A DNA stretch of 64,000 nt. It comes from Dyadobacter sp. LHD-138. Its GTDB lineage: Bacteria; Bacteroidota; Bacteroidia; Cytophagales; Spirosomataceae. The stretch lies in contig NZ_JAVFVU010000006.1 of the NCBI RefSeq assembly GCF_030929615.1, positions 1-64,000 of the forward strand, given 5' to 3'. A program made the position numbers and the translations under genes. The notes under the pieces were generated by a model, which saw only the letters and a list, made by a program, of their open reading frames with translations, did no database searches and had not been told where the DNA came from. Below, in pieces: positions 15,126 through 23,101 of the stretch (its first letter is position 1; each line of letters opens with the position of its first letter).

Positions 15126-15248
15126 CTATTTGAATTTAAAAAGTTTAAAGATCGCTTCCAGGGCAAAAAAAGGTATAAAAATTAAACAGGAAGCAGCAAG
15201 AATGCCCAGCCAAACGAGTGCATGAACGATATTTAGTATTTTAATCAT
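15126..15248 (-). CDS. Mini membrane protein (40 aa)
   Basis: A small ORF of 40 residues starting MIKILNIVHALVWLGILAAS, with one hydrophobic helix (residues 8-30) and a basic end (FKLFKFK). It lies between the 134-residue gene and the HNH gene, 3 bp before the HNH start. It resembles the three other one-helix proteins at 17865-18339. Function unknown. Confidence 0.55.
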   Translation of the reverse strand: MIKILNIVHALVWLGILAASCLIFIPFFALEAIFKLFKFK

Positions 15249-15278
15249 GATGAAATGAATTTGACACGGTTAACTGCA

Positions 15279-15317
15279 ATGCAGCGCTGGAAGAATGTCC
15301 GGCGGCATAATTACCCT
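15279..15317 (-). CDS. Possible 12-codon leader peptide
   Basis: On the - strand a strong ribosome site AGGAGGG is followed 5 bases later by ATGCCGCCGGACATT, giving MPPDILPALHCS. A closely related AGGAGGG-ATGCCG block occurs at about 15782-15813. Strong Shine-Dalgarno sites are rare in Bacteroidota, so a translated leader is plausible. Confidence 0.35.
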
Positions 15318-15326
15318 CCTCTATCT

Positions 15327-15731
15327 TTAATTGTTGAGCGCCTTATTTACGGCAGCTTTGATAAATTCATAGACATCGTAAGCATCTCCGGTACCAAATT
15401 GCTTATGTTCCAAATAAAGAATGGCAGCATTTAGCAGGTCCGGCGCAGCGGCAATAAGATTTGCGTCCGGGTGATTTAATGTTTTAAACCAACTGGCATG
15501 ATGACGCCTTCCTTCAACTTCTTCACTGTATTGCTCGGCTCGTTCCATGATCAATAATCCGCCTCCTATATCTTTGTTAAATCTTGGAGCTGCTCCGCCG
15601 GTTCCGTATCGAGCAAAGTCCATAACAGTCAAGTCGAAAGCCGGAACCCCACCGCACAATTGAACATTTTTGTGCTTTTCGTTTATTTCCCATCTCCAAG
15701 GACCTACTGTTCCTTTAAATTGATATTTCAT
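15327..15731 (-). CDS. Phage protein with HPDANLIAAAPDLL motif
   Basis: A 134-residue soluble protein. The segment HPDANLIAAAPDLLNAAILY is a hallmark of many small phage proteins of the Ea22/early-gene type. The N-terminus GTVGPWRWEINEKHKNVQLC also recurs in that group as I recall. Function unknown. It lies between the YqaJ exonuclease and the mini membrane protein. Confidence 0.65.
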   Translation of the reverse strand: MKYQFKGTVGPWRWEINEKHKNVQLCGGVPAFDLTVMDFARYGTGGAAPRFNKDIGGGLLIMERAEQYSEEVEGRRHHASWFKTLNHPDANLIAAAPDLLNAAILYLEHKQFGTGDAYDVYEFIKAAVNKALNN

Positions 15732-15741
15732 ATAAATTTAA

Positions 15742-15801
15742 AATTTTGAAATTGAAAGAAACCCTGTAAAACAGGAGCCGAAAAATGTCGACGGCATAAA
15801 C
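15742..15801 (-). CDS. Possible 19-codon leader peptide
   Basis: A second copy of the AGGAGGG-N5-ATGCCG block gives MPSTFFGSCFTGFLSISKF, ending a few bases before the ATG at 15731, so translational coupling is possible. Sequence similarity to the leader at 15279-15317 extends over roughly 29 bases with few changes. Confidence 0.35.
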
Positions 15802-15824
15802 ACCCTCCTTTTATTTTATTTTTA

Positions 15825-16787
15825 TTATTTCAAAAGAAACCGTCTACTACCAGCTGTATTTACCAAAAACTGGGAATACAATTCAGGATGTTTCTTTTCA
15901 AATGCTTTGGTATCGAACTTTTGACTATCCTTGGCCGCTTTCCATGTTGCTAACGACTGACCGGAATACATGAGCGCCTCTGCGTCCATCATAAAAAGCT
16001 TTGTGTACTCTTCGATCTCGTCTTTCTTGGCGTCAAGCTCTTTAATCTGTTCTTTGACATCCTTCAAGCGAGACAATTCAAATACAAGACTTTCCGGCGC
16101 CTCGACAATCTTTCCGTCAAAATGCTTGGCATATTTAAGAAGGACGTCCTCGGAGCTAATCATATCAGGCTCAACCCTACCCTGAACGTTAACGAACCAG
16201 AATTTTTCCGCTTCTTCAACAAGATACTCGTAGAAATCAGGGACAAGAGCCACATCTTTGTACCCGAACTCTCTACCACCTTGCAGCCAGGCAATGGATC
16301 CCTGCTCCTTTTGCATGACGCCCATTTGATACTGAACCTGAGCAAACCAATACATCGGCAGATCATCACCATCAACGGGCATTTGAGTTGTCTTGCACTC
16401 CAAAATCCCTTTGTTGTCGTCGTTTTTGGTCATACCCGGTATCCAGTAAGTCCGGTCCGGAGATACTCGGAGAAAATCCTTTTCCGGATGAACATAAATG
16501 TTTTCAGCTGACGATGATTTGATAACCTGGCGCCCGGATTCATCCTGCCAGAAAAGTGACACGGCGTCTTCCAGATAGTGCCCGGCTTTCATCGCGAACG
16601 ATTCAGTTTTGGGCGGCGTCTGACCGGTTTTTCTCAGCCATAACTGGTACGGCGTTTCCCACTTGTTTAAAGCAAGTATGGTTGCAATTTCTGAACTACC
16701 GATTCCCTGACGAAGTGATAACCATTCTTCACGAGATTTCGGAGAAAGCTTAATTGGTTTTGCGATTGCGGTGAATGTACTTGACAT
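15825..16787 (-). CDS. YqaJ-type viral recombinase / exonuclease
   Basis: A 320-residue protein. The SREEWLSLRQGIGSSEIATI block (residues 18-37) and the catalytic ILECKT (Glu and Lys of the PD-(D/E)XK core, near residue 127) identify the lambda-exonuclease/YqaJ family. The metal-binding Asp is in RVSPDRTYWI. It degrades one DNA strand 5' to 3' for recombination. The neighbouring 16912-17826 gene would supply the annealing partner. The C-terminal 90 residues carry a coiled coil (VKEQIKELDAKKDEIEEYTK). Confidence 0.9.
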   Translation of the reverse strand: MSSTFTAIAKPIKLSPKSREEWLSLRQGIGSSEIATILALNKWETPYQLWLRKTGQTPPKTESFAMKAGHYLEDAVSLFWQDESGRQVIKSSSAENIYVHPEKDFLRVSPDRTYWIPGMTKNDDNKGILECKTTQMPVDGDDLPMYWFAQVQYQMGVMQKEQGSIAWLQGGREFGYKDVALVPDFYEYLVEEAEKFWFVNVQGRVEPDMISSEDVLLKYAKHFDGKIVEAPESLVFELSRLKDVKEQIKELDAKKDEIEEYTKLFMMDAEALMYSGQSLATWKAAKDSQKFDTKAFEKKHPELYSQFLVNTAGSRRFLLK

Positions 16788-16911
16788 GTTTTTTTTGAAT
16801 TTAAAAACTGACAGGAATCGACTTCCATTCCACTTGCAACACTCGGCATCTCCCGACTACGGGCTTATCGCTGTTGCAATGTTTGATGTCAGATAAGTTT
16901 ATGAATGTTGA

Positions 16912-17826
16912 TTATTTTGTAACCTCACCCGTTTCCGGATCTACATTTACAGCAGCCTGTCCGTCAAATTTGTCTGCTGTAGTTACAGCCGGTTTGCCAG
17001 CTGCCGCATTTGCTTTGTTCATTGCGTTTTCGGTCCTGCTTTTAATATCCTCAGCTTTTTGCTTTGCATCCGACGCAATTTTATCAGAATCAGCGGTGTT
17101 TTTCTTAAAGGTCTCAACTACTGATGTAGTGCCTTCTTTAATGGCATTAGCAAGACTTCTCAAATAGAAAACATTTTCCTTATTGATATCCGAAATCTTT
17201 TTTATTTCCAGATGCTCAACAATTTGTTGTTCTGTAACTCCAATTTTGAGAAAGTAGGCCACAATTTTCTGGCGTGTTTCTTCCAAATCTATCGACTGAC
17301 CTAACGCCACTTGTTTGATGTTTCCAATAACCTTTTTGGTAACAGCCTTAGGAATTACCTTAAATACAGCATTCCGAAAAGCGATAGAAGAAGCTGCGTT
17401 ACCAGTAACTACCTGCATATCTTCACTGAAAGTCTGGCCGGATTTGTTTGTGATACGACGCTTTACTTCAACGGAGGTTGCAAAGTTGGTTTCCAGATCA
17501 TGACACATTCCCTGTGCAGTAATCGTTTTCCCATCATTGCCAATTATCCGAGTTTGAACTCTGATATTTCCCCAGGCTCCGGCAAATATTTCGGCCATAC
17601 GAACTGACAACCCTTCAATCACAGCAGTATCGTCGCCTTTCCCTCGTCTTAGTGCATAGAAACAATCCTCAGCTGTTTCTTCATCCATTGTAGCATACAT
17701 TTCAATGGTTTTCAAAACATTGGTAATGTTTCGAGGGTATTGCTTTGCCGTTGCAATTTGGATATCAACCTCGGCTCTGTTTAGAGCGCTAATCATTTCG
17801 GTTTGGTTAATCTGAATTACTTCCAT
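16912..17826 (-). CDS. Probable single-strand annealing / recombination protein
   Basis: A 304-residue protein not assigned with certainty. Residues 20-200 form a conserved core: ATAKQYPRNITNVLKTIEMY, EDCFYALRRG, VIEGLSVRMAEIFAGAWGNI, and QVVTGNAASSIAFRNAVFKV. The placement directly upstream of the YqaJ exonuclease and the charged, repeat-rich C-terminus (residues 245-304) fit a RecT/Sak-type annealing protein. The 124-bp gap to the exonuclease contains a weak inverted repeat. Confidence 0.6.
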   Translation of the reverse strand: MEVIQINQTEMISALNRAEVDIQIATAKQYPRNITNVLKTIEMYATMDEETAEDCFYALRRGKGDDTAVIEGLSVRMAEIFAGAWGNIRVQTRIIGNDGKTITAQGMCHDLETNFATSVEVKRRITNKSGQTFSEDMQVVTGNAASSIAFRNAVFKVIPKAVTKKVIGNIKQVALGQSIDLEETRQKIVAYFLKIGVTEQQIVEHLEIKKISDINKENVFYLRSLANAIKEGTTSVVETFKKNTADSDKIASDAKQKAEDIKSRTENAMNKANAAAGKPAVTTADKFDGQAAVNVDPETGEVTK

Positions 17827-17864
17827 TTTATTTGATTTATTAAGATTTTACAATAAACTACTAA

Positions 17865-18020
17865 CTATATACGCGAATTATTTCTTCGCTTAAAAAGGCC
17901 TTCAAGAAGCATCGGGAGCATAATAATCACTGCAATCACACATACACCCACACCAACACCCCATGCGTATCCATTCTCGCCGATCACGGCAAGCCAGTAT
18001 TCCAGTTCGATGAATTTCAT
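17865..18020 (-). CDS. Mini membrane protein 3 of 3
   Basis: A 51-residue protein: MKFIELEYWLAVIGENGYAW, then one hydrophobic helix (VGVGVCVIAVIIMLPMLLEG) and a basic end (KRRNN). It overlaps the stop of the previous mini protein gene (18017) by 4 bp, showing tight coupling. No family recognised. Confidence 0.6.
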   Translation of the reverse strand: MKFIELEYWLAVIGENGYAWGVGVGVCVIAVIIMLPMLLEGLFKRRNNSRI

Positions 18021-18199
18021 TTTTTACACTTGATTTTGATAGTGATAAAAACAGTGAAAACGATTAGTAAAAGTGGCAGATAACCAAATTCCCGTGTGTA
18101 AAGTGTCGGATTTGAAATGAGCCAGTTTAAGACCGGTTTTAGAAAATGAATAGCTGCCGGCGTAAGTGCGAACGCGATAAAGATTACAAACTTTTCCAT
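18017..18199 (-). CDS. Mini membrane protein 2 of 3
   Basis: A 60-residue protein with two hydrophobic stretches (FVIFIAFALTPAAIHFL and LLLIVFTVFITI) and a Lys-rich C-terminus (KIKCKK). It overlaps both neighbours by 4 and 16 bp. Size and topology would fit a holin-like or superinfection-exclusion role, but no homologue is recognised. Confidence 0.6.
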   Translation of the reverse strand: MEKFVIFIAFALTPAAIHFLKPVLNWLISNPTLYTREFGYLPLLLIVFTVFITIKIKCKK

Positions 18200-18339
18200 T
18201 TTGATTTTCGAAAGTGTAAGAGCCTGTCAAACGTTTGAACCAATAAGATGGGGAAAACAATTATAACCCCAAGGATTGAAATCAATACCCAGACAACATC
18301 AATTATCCAGGTAATAAATGCGTGTAAAAGCTTGTTCAT
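18184..18339 (-). CDS. Mini membrane protein 1 of 3
   Basis: A 51-residue ORF, MNKLLHAFITWIIDVVWVLI..., with a single long hydrophobic segment (residues 8-34) and a basic C-terminus (RLLHFRKSKWKSL). It starts 3 bp after the stop of the HTH gene. Confidence 0.6.
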   Translation of the reverse strand: MNKLLHAFITWIIDVVWVLISILGVIIVFPILLVQTFDRLLHFRKSKWKSL

Positions 18340-18342
18340 GAT

Positions 18343-18627
18343 TTATGTTTTACGTTTTTGGATTCTGTGTTCCTTTAAGAATTCGTCGAGATCGGCAAGC
18401 TTATAGGTGATTTTCCTGCTATGCTGCGAAAAAGAGACTTTCCTGTCGTCTTTTAACTGATGCAGTCTCCTTTCAGAATATCCCAGGTAATCAGCTGCTT
18501 CTTTATGTGTGAGCGTTTCAGGTGTAAGCCGGTCCTTTGCTATCAAATCAACAGAGTCGGACAATTTTTGCACAAGGTCAGTCATTGCTTTCCATTCCGA
18601 GTGCTCAATCATGATCATTGCCTGCAT
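18343..18627 (-). CDS. Excisionase-like helix-turn-helix protein
   Basis: A 94-residue protein. Residues 40-88 have the HTH_17/MerR-like pattern of Bacteroidota excisionase-type proteins: THKEAADYLGYSERRLHQLK, then DRKVSFSQHSRKITY and KLADLDEFL. These proteins bend DNA at attachment sites or regulate early genes. The start overlaps the stop of the 76-residue gene by 13 bp. The matching integrase is not in the window. Confidence 0.75.
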   Translation of the reverse strand: MQAMIMIEHSEWKAMTDLVQKLSDSVDLIAKDRLTPETLTHKEAADYLGYSERRLHQLKDDRKVSFSQHSRKITYKLADLDEFLKEHRIQKRKT

Positions 18628-18845
18628 ATCGTTTCAGGATTTATGTGTTGAAATAAATTTTTTAATCCATCAAACAGCAGCGCTCTACTCGTTAACTGCT
18701 CAGGTGACATTTCGCACTGATTCATAATACTGGCGATAAACATTTGGTAAAGCTCCTCCTGCAATTGCGCTTCTGAATCATATGACAGAATAAAACCTTC
18801 TACTTGGAGATGAATCTTATTGAGGTTTAGTTGCGATTTTGGCAT
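18615..18845 (-). CDS. Unknown small phage protein
   Basis: A 76-residue helical protein (MPKSQLNLNKIHLQVEGFIL...). Not recognised. It is tightly packed: 2 bp after the antirepressor stop and a 13-bp overlap with the HTH gene. Confidence 0.6.
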   Translation of the reverse strand: MPKSQLNLNKIHLQVEGFILSYDSEAQLQEELYQMFIASIMNQCEMSPEQLTSRALLFDGLKNLFQHINPETICRQ

Positions 18846-18847
18846 TC

Positions 18848-19576
18848 TTACCTTTTTAAAAATTTGTTGATGAAATGAATTTGACCTTCTCCTGTAATCT
18901 TAGCTGTTTTCCCAATCGTTACCCGGCCATCGGAATGTGCTATGGAGGTTTCTTTGATTTTAAAGAGGTTTCTTTCCATGGCATATTGGGTTGGCATGTT
19001 GTAATCAGTGGCGGACCGGCTGATTAAATAACCGTTCTTTCTCAACCATTCGAAGAATCGATTCTGCCCCATGTTGACGCCATTCTGCTTTAAGATCTTG
19101 GCCATTTCGCCCACAAGAATCGCATCGTTTGAAACTGATACCGCATCTGCGAAAATTACTTTCGGTTTGTCGGATTGGATCTGCTTAGTCTGCTCTTCAA
19201 TTTTCCTTGCCTGGTCAGCGGCCAACTGTAATGCCTCCGACAATGTTTGTGGAATTCGAACACCGGCAACAACTTCTTTCAATCTTTTCTCGCAAGCGAT
19301 GAAATATTGGCGAGCTTGTTTTCCTTTGGCGGTGCGCTGGATCATTGAGATCTCCTTTGCGGAATCAAGCGTTATCGCATAGTCAATGCTTGGGCGACCT
19401 CCGGTACTTTTCGCCAAAATTGGCGTAAAGTCTTTCCCTTCCTCAAAGCCATAATCGAACATTTGTTTGCACCAGTTTGTAAAGTCTCTTTTTACTTCAA
19501 GGAACACATATAAATCTCTTGATGAAATTATGTTTTTACCACCTTCGCTAACTGAAATCGGAATAAGATTCTCCAT
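18848..19576 (-). CDS. ant: Phage antirepressor (AntA/AntB plus KilAC)
   Basis: A 242-residue protein. Residues 1-105 are the AntA/AntB domain (SRDLYVFLEVKRDFTNWCKQ, FDYGFEEGKDFTPI, ITLDSAKEISMIQRTAKGKQ), and residues 150-242 the KilAC DNA-binding domain (SNDAILVGEMAKILKQNGVN, FFEWLRKNGYLISR). Antirepressors inactivate the CI-type repressor and so favour lytic growth. It is the second gene of the early operon, close to the repressor switch. Length and order are normal. Confidence 0.9.
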   Translation of the reverse strand: MENLIPISVSEGGKNIISSRDLYVFLEVKRDFTNWCKQMFDYGFEEGKDFTPILAKSTGGRPSIDYAITLDSAKEISMIQRTAKGKQARQYFIACEKRLKEVVAGVRIPQTLSEALQLAADQARKIEEQTKQIQSDKPKVIFADAVSVSNDAILVGEMAKILKQNGVNMGQNRFFEWLRKNGYLISRSATDYNMPTQYAMERNLFKIKETSIAHSDGRVTIGKTAKITGEGQIHFINKFLKR

Positions 19577-19623
19577 ATTCTAATTGATAGTAGATAACTA
19601 ATAAATGACAATTAAAAACGTAA

Positions 19624-19842
19624 TTACAGCGCAAGTAACTTCCTTCTCGTTGAATCGATCACCTTGGATTGCGCGCTTAAAATATGCTCCAACGTATCAG
19701 CCCTAACCTCGTCGCCGCCCTTAATCGCCCTCTCATAGGTCTTATACGTGTACGTGCTTTCCTTGACAGCCACCATGACTTTTCCCATCTTTATCAACTC
19801 ATTATGCCGTTCGGTTAGTTTTTTATGAATTGATTTATCCAT
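19624..19842 (-). CDS. Cro-position early protein
   Basis: A 72-residue protein, MDKSIHKKLTERHNELIKMG..., in the Cro position: first gene of the - strand operon, divergent from the repressor. The ATG at 19842 follows the strong - strand promoter at 19891-19920. An alternative upstream ATG at 19893 overlaps that promoter and is rejected. Basic and helical (TYERAIKGGDEVRADTLEHI); it may bind DNA, but a classic HTH is not obvious. Confidence 0.65.
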   Translation of the reverse strand: MDKSIHKKLTERHNELIKMGKVMVAVKESTYTYKTYERAIKGGDEVRADTLEHILSAQSKVIDSTRRKLLAL

Positions 19843-19890
19843 TTTGGTTACTTTTGTTTTAGTATTGCACTTGTTTTCTATTTGACATAA

Positions 19891-19929
19891 CAAATGTACT
19901 TGAATATTTTCTACTTACAAGTACATTGA
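19891..19929. promoter_or_regulatory. Symmetric divergent promoter/operator of the lysis-lysogeny switch
   Basis: A perfect 9-bp inverted repeat ATGTACTTG-N15-CAAGTACAT (19894-19902 and 19918-19926). On the - strand it contains a textbook Bacteroidota promoter, TTG-N19-TACATTTG. On the + strand the mirror gives TTG-N19-TACATTGA for the repressor. Each -33 element lies in the arm that holds the other strand's -7 element, so a protein bound to the repeat would block both. Confidence 0.75.
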
Positions 19930-19930
19930 G

Positions 19931-19942
19931 AGAAAATTTTCT
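19931..19942. promoter_or_regulatory. AGAAAATTTTCT palindrome in repressor leader
   Basis: A perfect 12-bp palindrome between the + strand promoter and the repressor ATG at 19947. It is a candidate second operator. Confidence 0.4.
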
Positions 19943-19946
19943 AAAA

Positions 19947-20663
19947 ATGTTTTCACAGAGACTTAATGAATTCATAATCAACTATTTAAAAATAACACCA
20001 TATGCCCTAGAAAAGAGCATTGATGTTTCCAATGGGGCTATTTCCAAGGCGATAGCCAATGGAAAAACTATTGGAATGGATACATTGGAGAAAATATTCA
20101 TCAAATATCCAGATTTAAACTTAGAGTGGTTAATTTCCGGAAATGGAGAAATGACAAAAAGAGAAAGAAAAAATGAAATACTGAGTGGCCAAAAACTTGT
20201 AAATAGCTCAGTAGAAGCAAAAGAAAGCACTATCATCTACGACGATCCACTTAGAAATATTCCCGGCAGCATTCCTTTTTTTGAATGGAGACAAGGCCAA
20301 GGCGGTCCGGTGACAGTTTATAATGACACAAATGAAATTCCATCCACTTATATATATTCCCCAGGCTTTGAAGATTGCACTTTTGCTTGTAGAGTCAGTG
20401 GCGATAGCATGGAGGATAGAATAAAATCAGGAGACATCATCGCCTGTAAGGAAATCAATAATAGGGAATCCATTTCTTTCGGGGATATCTTTCTGGTTGT
20501 AACTGCTGAATATCGACTAGTTAAAATAATACGCCGAAGTCCTAAGGTTGGATGGATTATCTTAAGGAGTTACAATAAAGATTTTGACGATATGGATATG
20601 AGAATGGAGGAAGTCTTGAATCTTTATTTAGTTAAAGGAGTGATTAAGAAGACCCATATATGA
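19947..20663 (+). CDS. cI-like: CI-type phage repressor with S24 peptidase domain
   Basis: A 238-residue protein. Residues 1-65 are an HTH domain of the CI type (SVSNGAIS-like recognition region at VSNGAISKAIANGKTIGMD, then NLEWLISGNGEM, a common phage repressor ending). Residues 140-238 are the LexA/S24 fold with Ser154 in RVSGDSMED and Lys193 in RLVKIIRR, the catalytic dyad. A typical Ala-Gly cleavage site is not obvious. The ATG at 19947 is chosen over a TTG at 19926. It represses the divergent early operon in the lysogen and the antirepressor would counter it. Confidence 0.9.
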   Translation: MFSQRLNEFIINYLKITPYALEKSIDVSNGAISKAIANGKTIGMDTLEKIFIKYPDLNLEWLISGNGEMTKRERKNEILSGQKLVNSSVEAKESTIIYDDPLRNIPGSIPFFEWRQGQGGPVTVYNDTNEIPSTYIYSPGFEDCTFACRVSGDSMEDRIKSGDIIACKEINNRESISFGDIFLVVTAEYRLVKIIRRSPKVGWIILRSYNKDFDDMDMRMEEVLNLYLVKGVIKKTHI

Positions 20664-20691
20664 TTAATAGTTAACCGAACCCTCTCTAAAA

Positions 20692-20991
20692 ATGAAAAAA
20701 CTATTACTTCCCTTTGCCTTGTTAGTTTTATTATCCGCGTGCGAAAACAATGATATATCTACGGGTAGAAAAATTTATGAAAAATACCTTCAAAAAACTC
20801 TAAAAGACCCCGAATCGCTTGTGATCCATGAAGAAAAAGTAGAGTTACTAAAATCACCTGAGGTGAAATTCACCGTAGACTACGGCGCGAAAAATGGCTT
20901 CGGGGCAATGAATAGGAGCACAATGGTATTTGAGACTCATGGTTCTTTTGATTATCTCACAGTAAATGGAAAATTTACAAAAATTGAGTAG
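20692..20991 (+). CDS. Small lipoprotein, lysogenic cargo
   Basis: A 99-residue protein with signal MKKLLLPFALLVLLSACENN (lipid Cys at residue 17). The mature part is charged and beta-rich (VDYGAKNGFGAMNRSTMVFE). No family recognised. It starts 28 bp after the repressor stop, probably as part of the same + strand transcript, so it is likely made in the lysogen. Confidence 0.7.
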   Translation: MKKLLLPFALLVLLSACENNDISTGRKIYEKYLQKTLKDPESLVIHEEKVELLKSPEVKFTVDYGAKNGFGAMNRSTMVFETHGSFDYLTVNGKFTKIE

Positions 20992-21033
20992 TGAAGTATT
21001 CTGGGCTCAGAAAAAATAATCCAGCAATCATAA

Positions 21034-21573
21034 ATGGCAAAAAAATCATTTTTCAGCAAACTGTTAACCTCCGTAGCGAAAGATATTTTCAAAACGCCAA
21101 AGGTTAGTAAAATTGGCAAACAAAAGAGTGCCCCAAAAACCATTGAATATATATCCTCTACACAAAAGAAAGTCACTACTAAAAGTCTCGAAAAATATAT
21201 TAAAGGGGCGGTGATAGATCCGCATACTTTGGATTTGCTTACTAACGCGACATTATCAGGTAAAAAGTCAGTCATTGTTGAGCAGTCATTGCTAAATGAA
21301 TTAGAGGAAGGTAGAAAGCGGTTTATTTTTAATGAAAAGGAATGGAAAGAGTTGATGAACAGAAAGGCAAAGGCCAAAGCTTATGAAAAATCCGGCAAAC
21401 TTGAACAAGCTGTATCGACTTATAAAGATTTGATTGTGTTTGGGATTGCAAGCCAAAATCTAACAATAACGCATTACGGATATGATGTCAATCGCCTCAG
21501 AATAGTTTTAAACAAGCTTAAACGAAAAGATGAGTTTACGGAATTTTTGAATGAACATAATATTTCAATTTAG
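21034..21573 (+). CDS. Unknown protein, possibly TPR-like C-terminus
   Basis: A 179-residue basic protein, with a Lys-rich N-terminus (MAKKSFFSKLLTSVAKDIFK). The segment KAKAYEKSGKLEQAVSTYKD (residues about 112-131) resembles one tetratricopeptide helix pair, followed by YDVNRLRIVLNKLKRKDEF. Not recognised further. It follows the first lipoprotein by 42 bp on the + strand. Confidence 0.6.
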   Translation: MAKKSFFSKLLTSVAKDIFKTPKVSKIGKQKSAPKTIEYISSTQKKVTTKSLEKYIKGAVIDPHTLDLLTNATLSGKKSVIVEQSLLNELEEGRKRFIFNEKEWKELMNRKAKAKAYEKSGKLEQAVSTYKDLIVFGIASQNLTITHYGYDVNRLRIVLNKLKRKDEFTEFLNEHNISI

Positions 21574-21691
21574 AATCAAGCCGGTTCGGAAATTCTGGTT
21601 TTTGTTAATGCATTGCCGATAACTCTCTAACCGATACCCCCGCACTTACTAAAAAGTACAATAATATATTTAATCTCTACCTCCTTTTAAA

Positions 21692-22436
21692 ATGAAAAAC
21701 TTACTTCCTCTACTTTTATCAGTGCTATTAATCACATCATGCTCAAAAAAAAGTGATCCAGAGCCATCCGTGATTATTGATTCCCCGACATTGGGGCTTA
21801 AATATGACCAACAACATCAATTTGCGTTAAAAAAGGGATCCGAGGATATCTTTGCTTCAACATTCGCCTGGAAATCATCTAATGAAAAAGTCGGTAAAAT
21901 CGATGCTAATGGAAGATTTACAGCTCGAAAAATTGGCGAAACTACAATTACTGGAACTTCAAATGGAAAAAATGTAGAGAGCAAGGTCACAATTTCACCC
22001 TTAAAGACATTTGTGACCGAGCCAATTCTTGAGTTTGGTTCAACTATTGCAAATGTTAAAAGTAAAGAAAAAAGGAAGCTAGTACAGGAAACAGATGATT
22101 TGCTAGTTTATGAAGGAGAGAATAGTAAGGTAAAATTGATTTCCTATTATAAACAAAACGGGAAAATTACAACTGCATTATTGATATTTGAAAATATAAC
22201 GACCACTGTAATGGATGTTACCACTTACTTTAAGGAACGCTTCCCCCAACCATGGTTTAGCTGGTGGCAATGTTGTCCACTTGAGCGATGATCGAAAATA
22301 TGGCATTATATTATCTGTGAATGCTTCACTCGGATTTTTTACAACATATGCCATAGGTAATTCAGATGATCTAACTTCAAACTCAGAAATTAATAGAGAT
22401 TTCTCAGATAAGCTTTCAAAATTATTGAGCGAGTGA
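21692..22436 (+). pseudogene. Ig-like (BIG2) lipoprotein, frameshifted
   Basis: The first part (21692-22291) has a lipoprotein signal (MKNLLPLLLSVLLITSCSKK) and a BIG2-like Ig domain (FAWKSSNEKVGKIDANGRF, ARKIGETTITGTSNG). It ends abnormally in FPQPWFSWWQCCPLER. In the +1 frame the product continues as NHGLAGGNVVHLSDDRKYGI to SKLLSE at 22436. Deleting one C in the run of five C at about 22243-22247 restores a single open frame. So this is a frameshift or sequencing error, or possibly slippage-based switching. Confidence 0.7.
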
Positions 22437-22522
22437 ACTGGCCTATAAAAAAGCATAATAACCAATCATTGAAAACAATTATCGTATCAGAAAATTAAAA
22501 CAGACTCTCCAGTATATAATCA

Positions 22523-22918
22523 ATGAAAAAGACTCTCCTCATAACATCAATATTAACAGGAATTTCACTGAGCACCTATTGTCAGGTATTCTATGTAACA
22601 CCTTCTGAGAAAAAATTTGAATCAAAAATTATTGACAAGTTAAAGTATGAAGGTGTAAAACTGACAGAAGATAAATTACAGTCAGATTACACAGTTGATT
22701 GTCTTTTAGATGGCCAGTATAACGCGTGGAAATTAGGTGCAATGTTTCACGGATATGTCAAGATTTCCGACTCCAAATCCGGTGAAGAAATTGCACGAAC
22801 AAAGGAAGTTGGTAAAAGCCCAAGTGCATACAATGGATTTCAAGCGGGACCGAAAATTATGTCAGTTATCGCCGACAAGTATTTAATGAAAGCTATTGCG
22901 TTGGTAAAATCTAAATAG
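22523..22918 (+). CDS. Exported protein of unknown function
   Basis: A 131-residue protein with a Sec signal (MKKTLLITSILTGISLSTYC) and no recognised domain. The mature part is alpha/beta with an SGEEIARTKEVGKSPSAYNG loop. It is the fourth gene of the + strand cargo array. Confidence 0.6.
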   Translation: MKKTLLITSILTGISLSTYCQVFYVTPSEKKFESKIIDKLKYEGVKLTEDKLQSDYTVDCLLDGQYNAWKLGAMFHGYVKISDSKSGEEIARTKEVGKSPSAYNGFQAGPKIMSVIADKYLMKAIALVKSK

Positions 22919-23101
22919 ATTAGCTACCGCCAGTGATAAGCCATCTATCCCCTATCCTTCCATCGATCCATGATACCACCACCAAAAATTACATCCAAAA
23001 ACTTGAATATAAGTATAGTCAAACAAATCAGGGTTACGCACTGAACAACTGTGTTAAGCTCTAAAAAAATATTTATTAAATCCTTCATTTGTGCGTGTGT
23101 T

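Noticed and set aside
19843..19893. N-terminal extension of the Cro-position gene
   Set aside because: The extra 17 codons would overlap the -7 box and transcription start of its own promoter.
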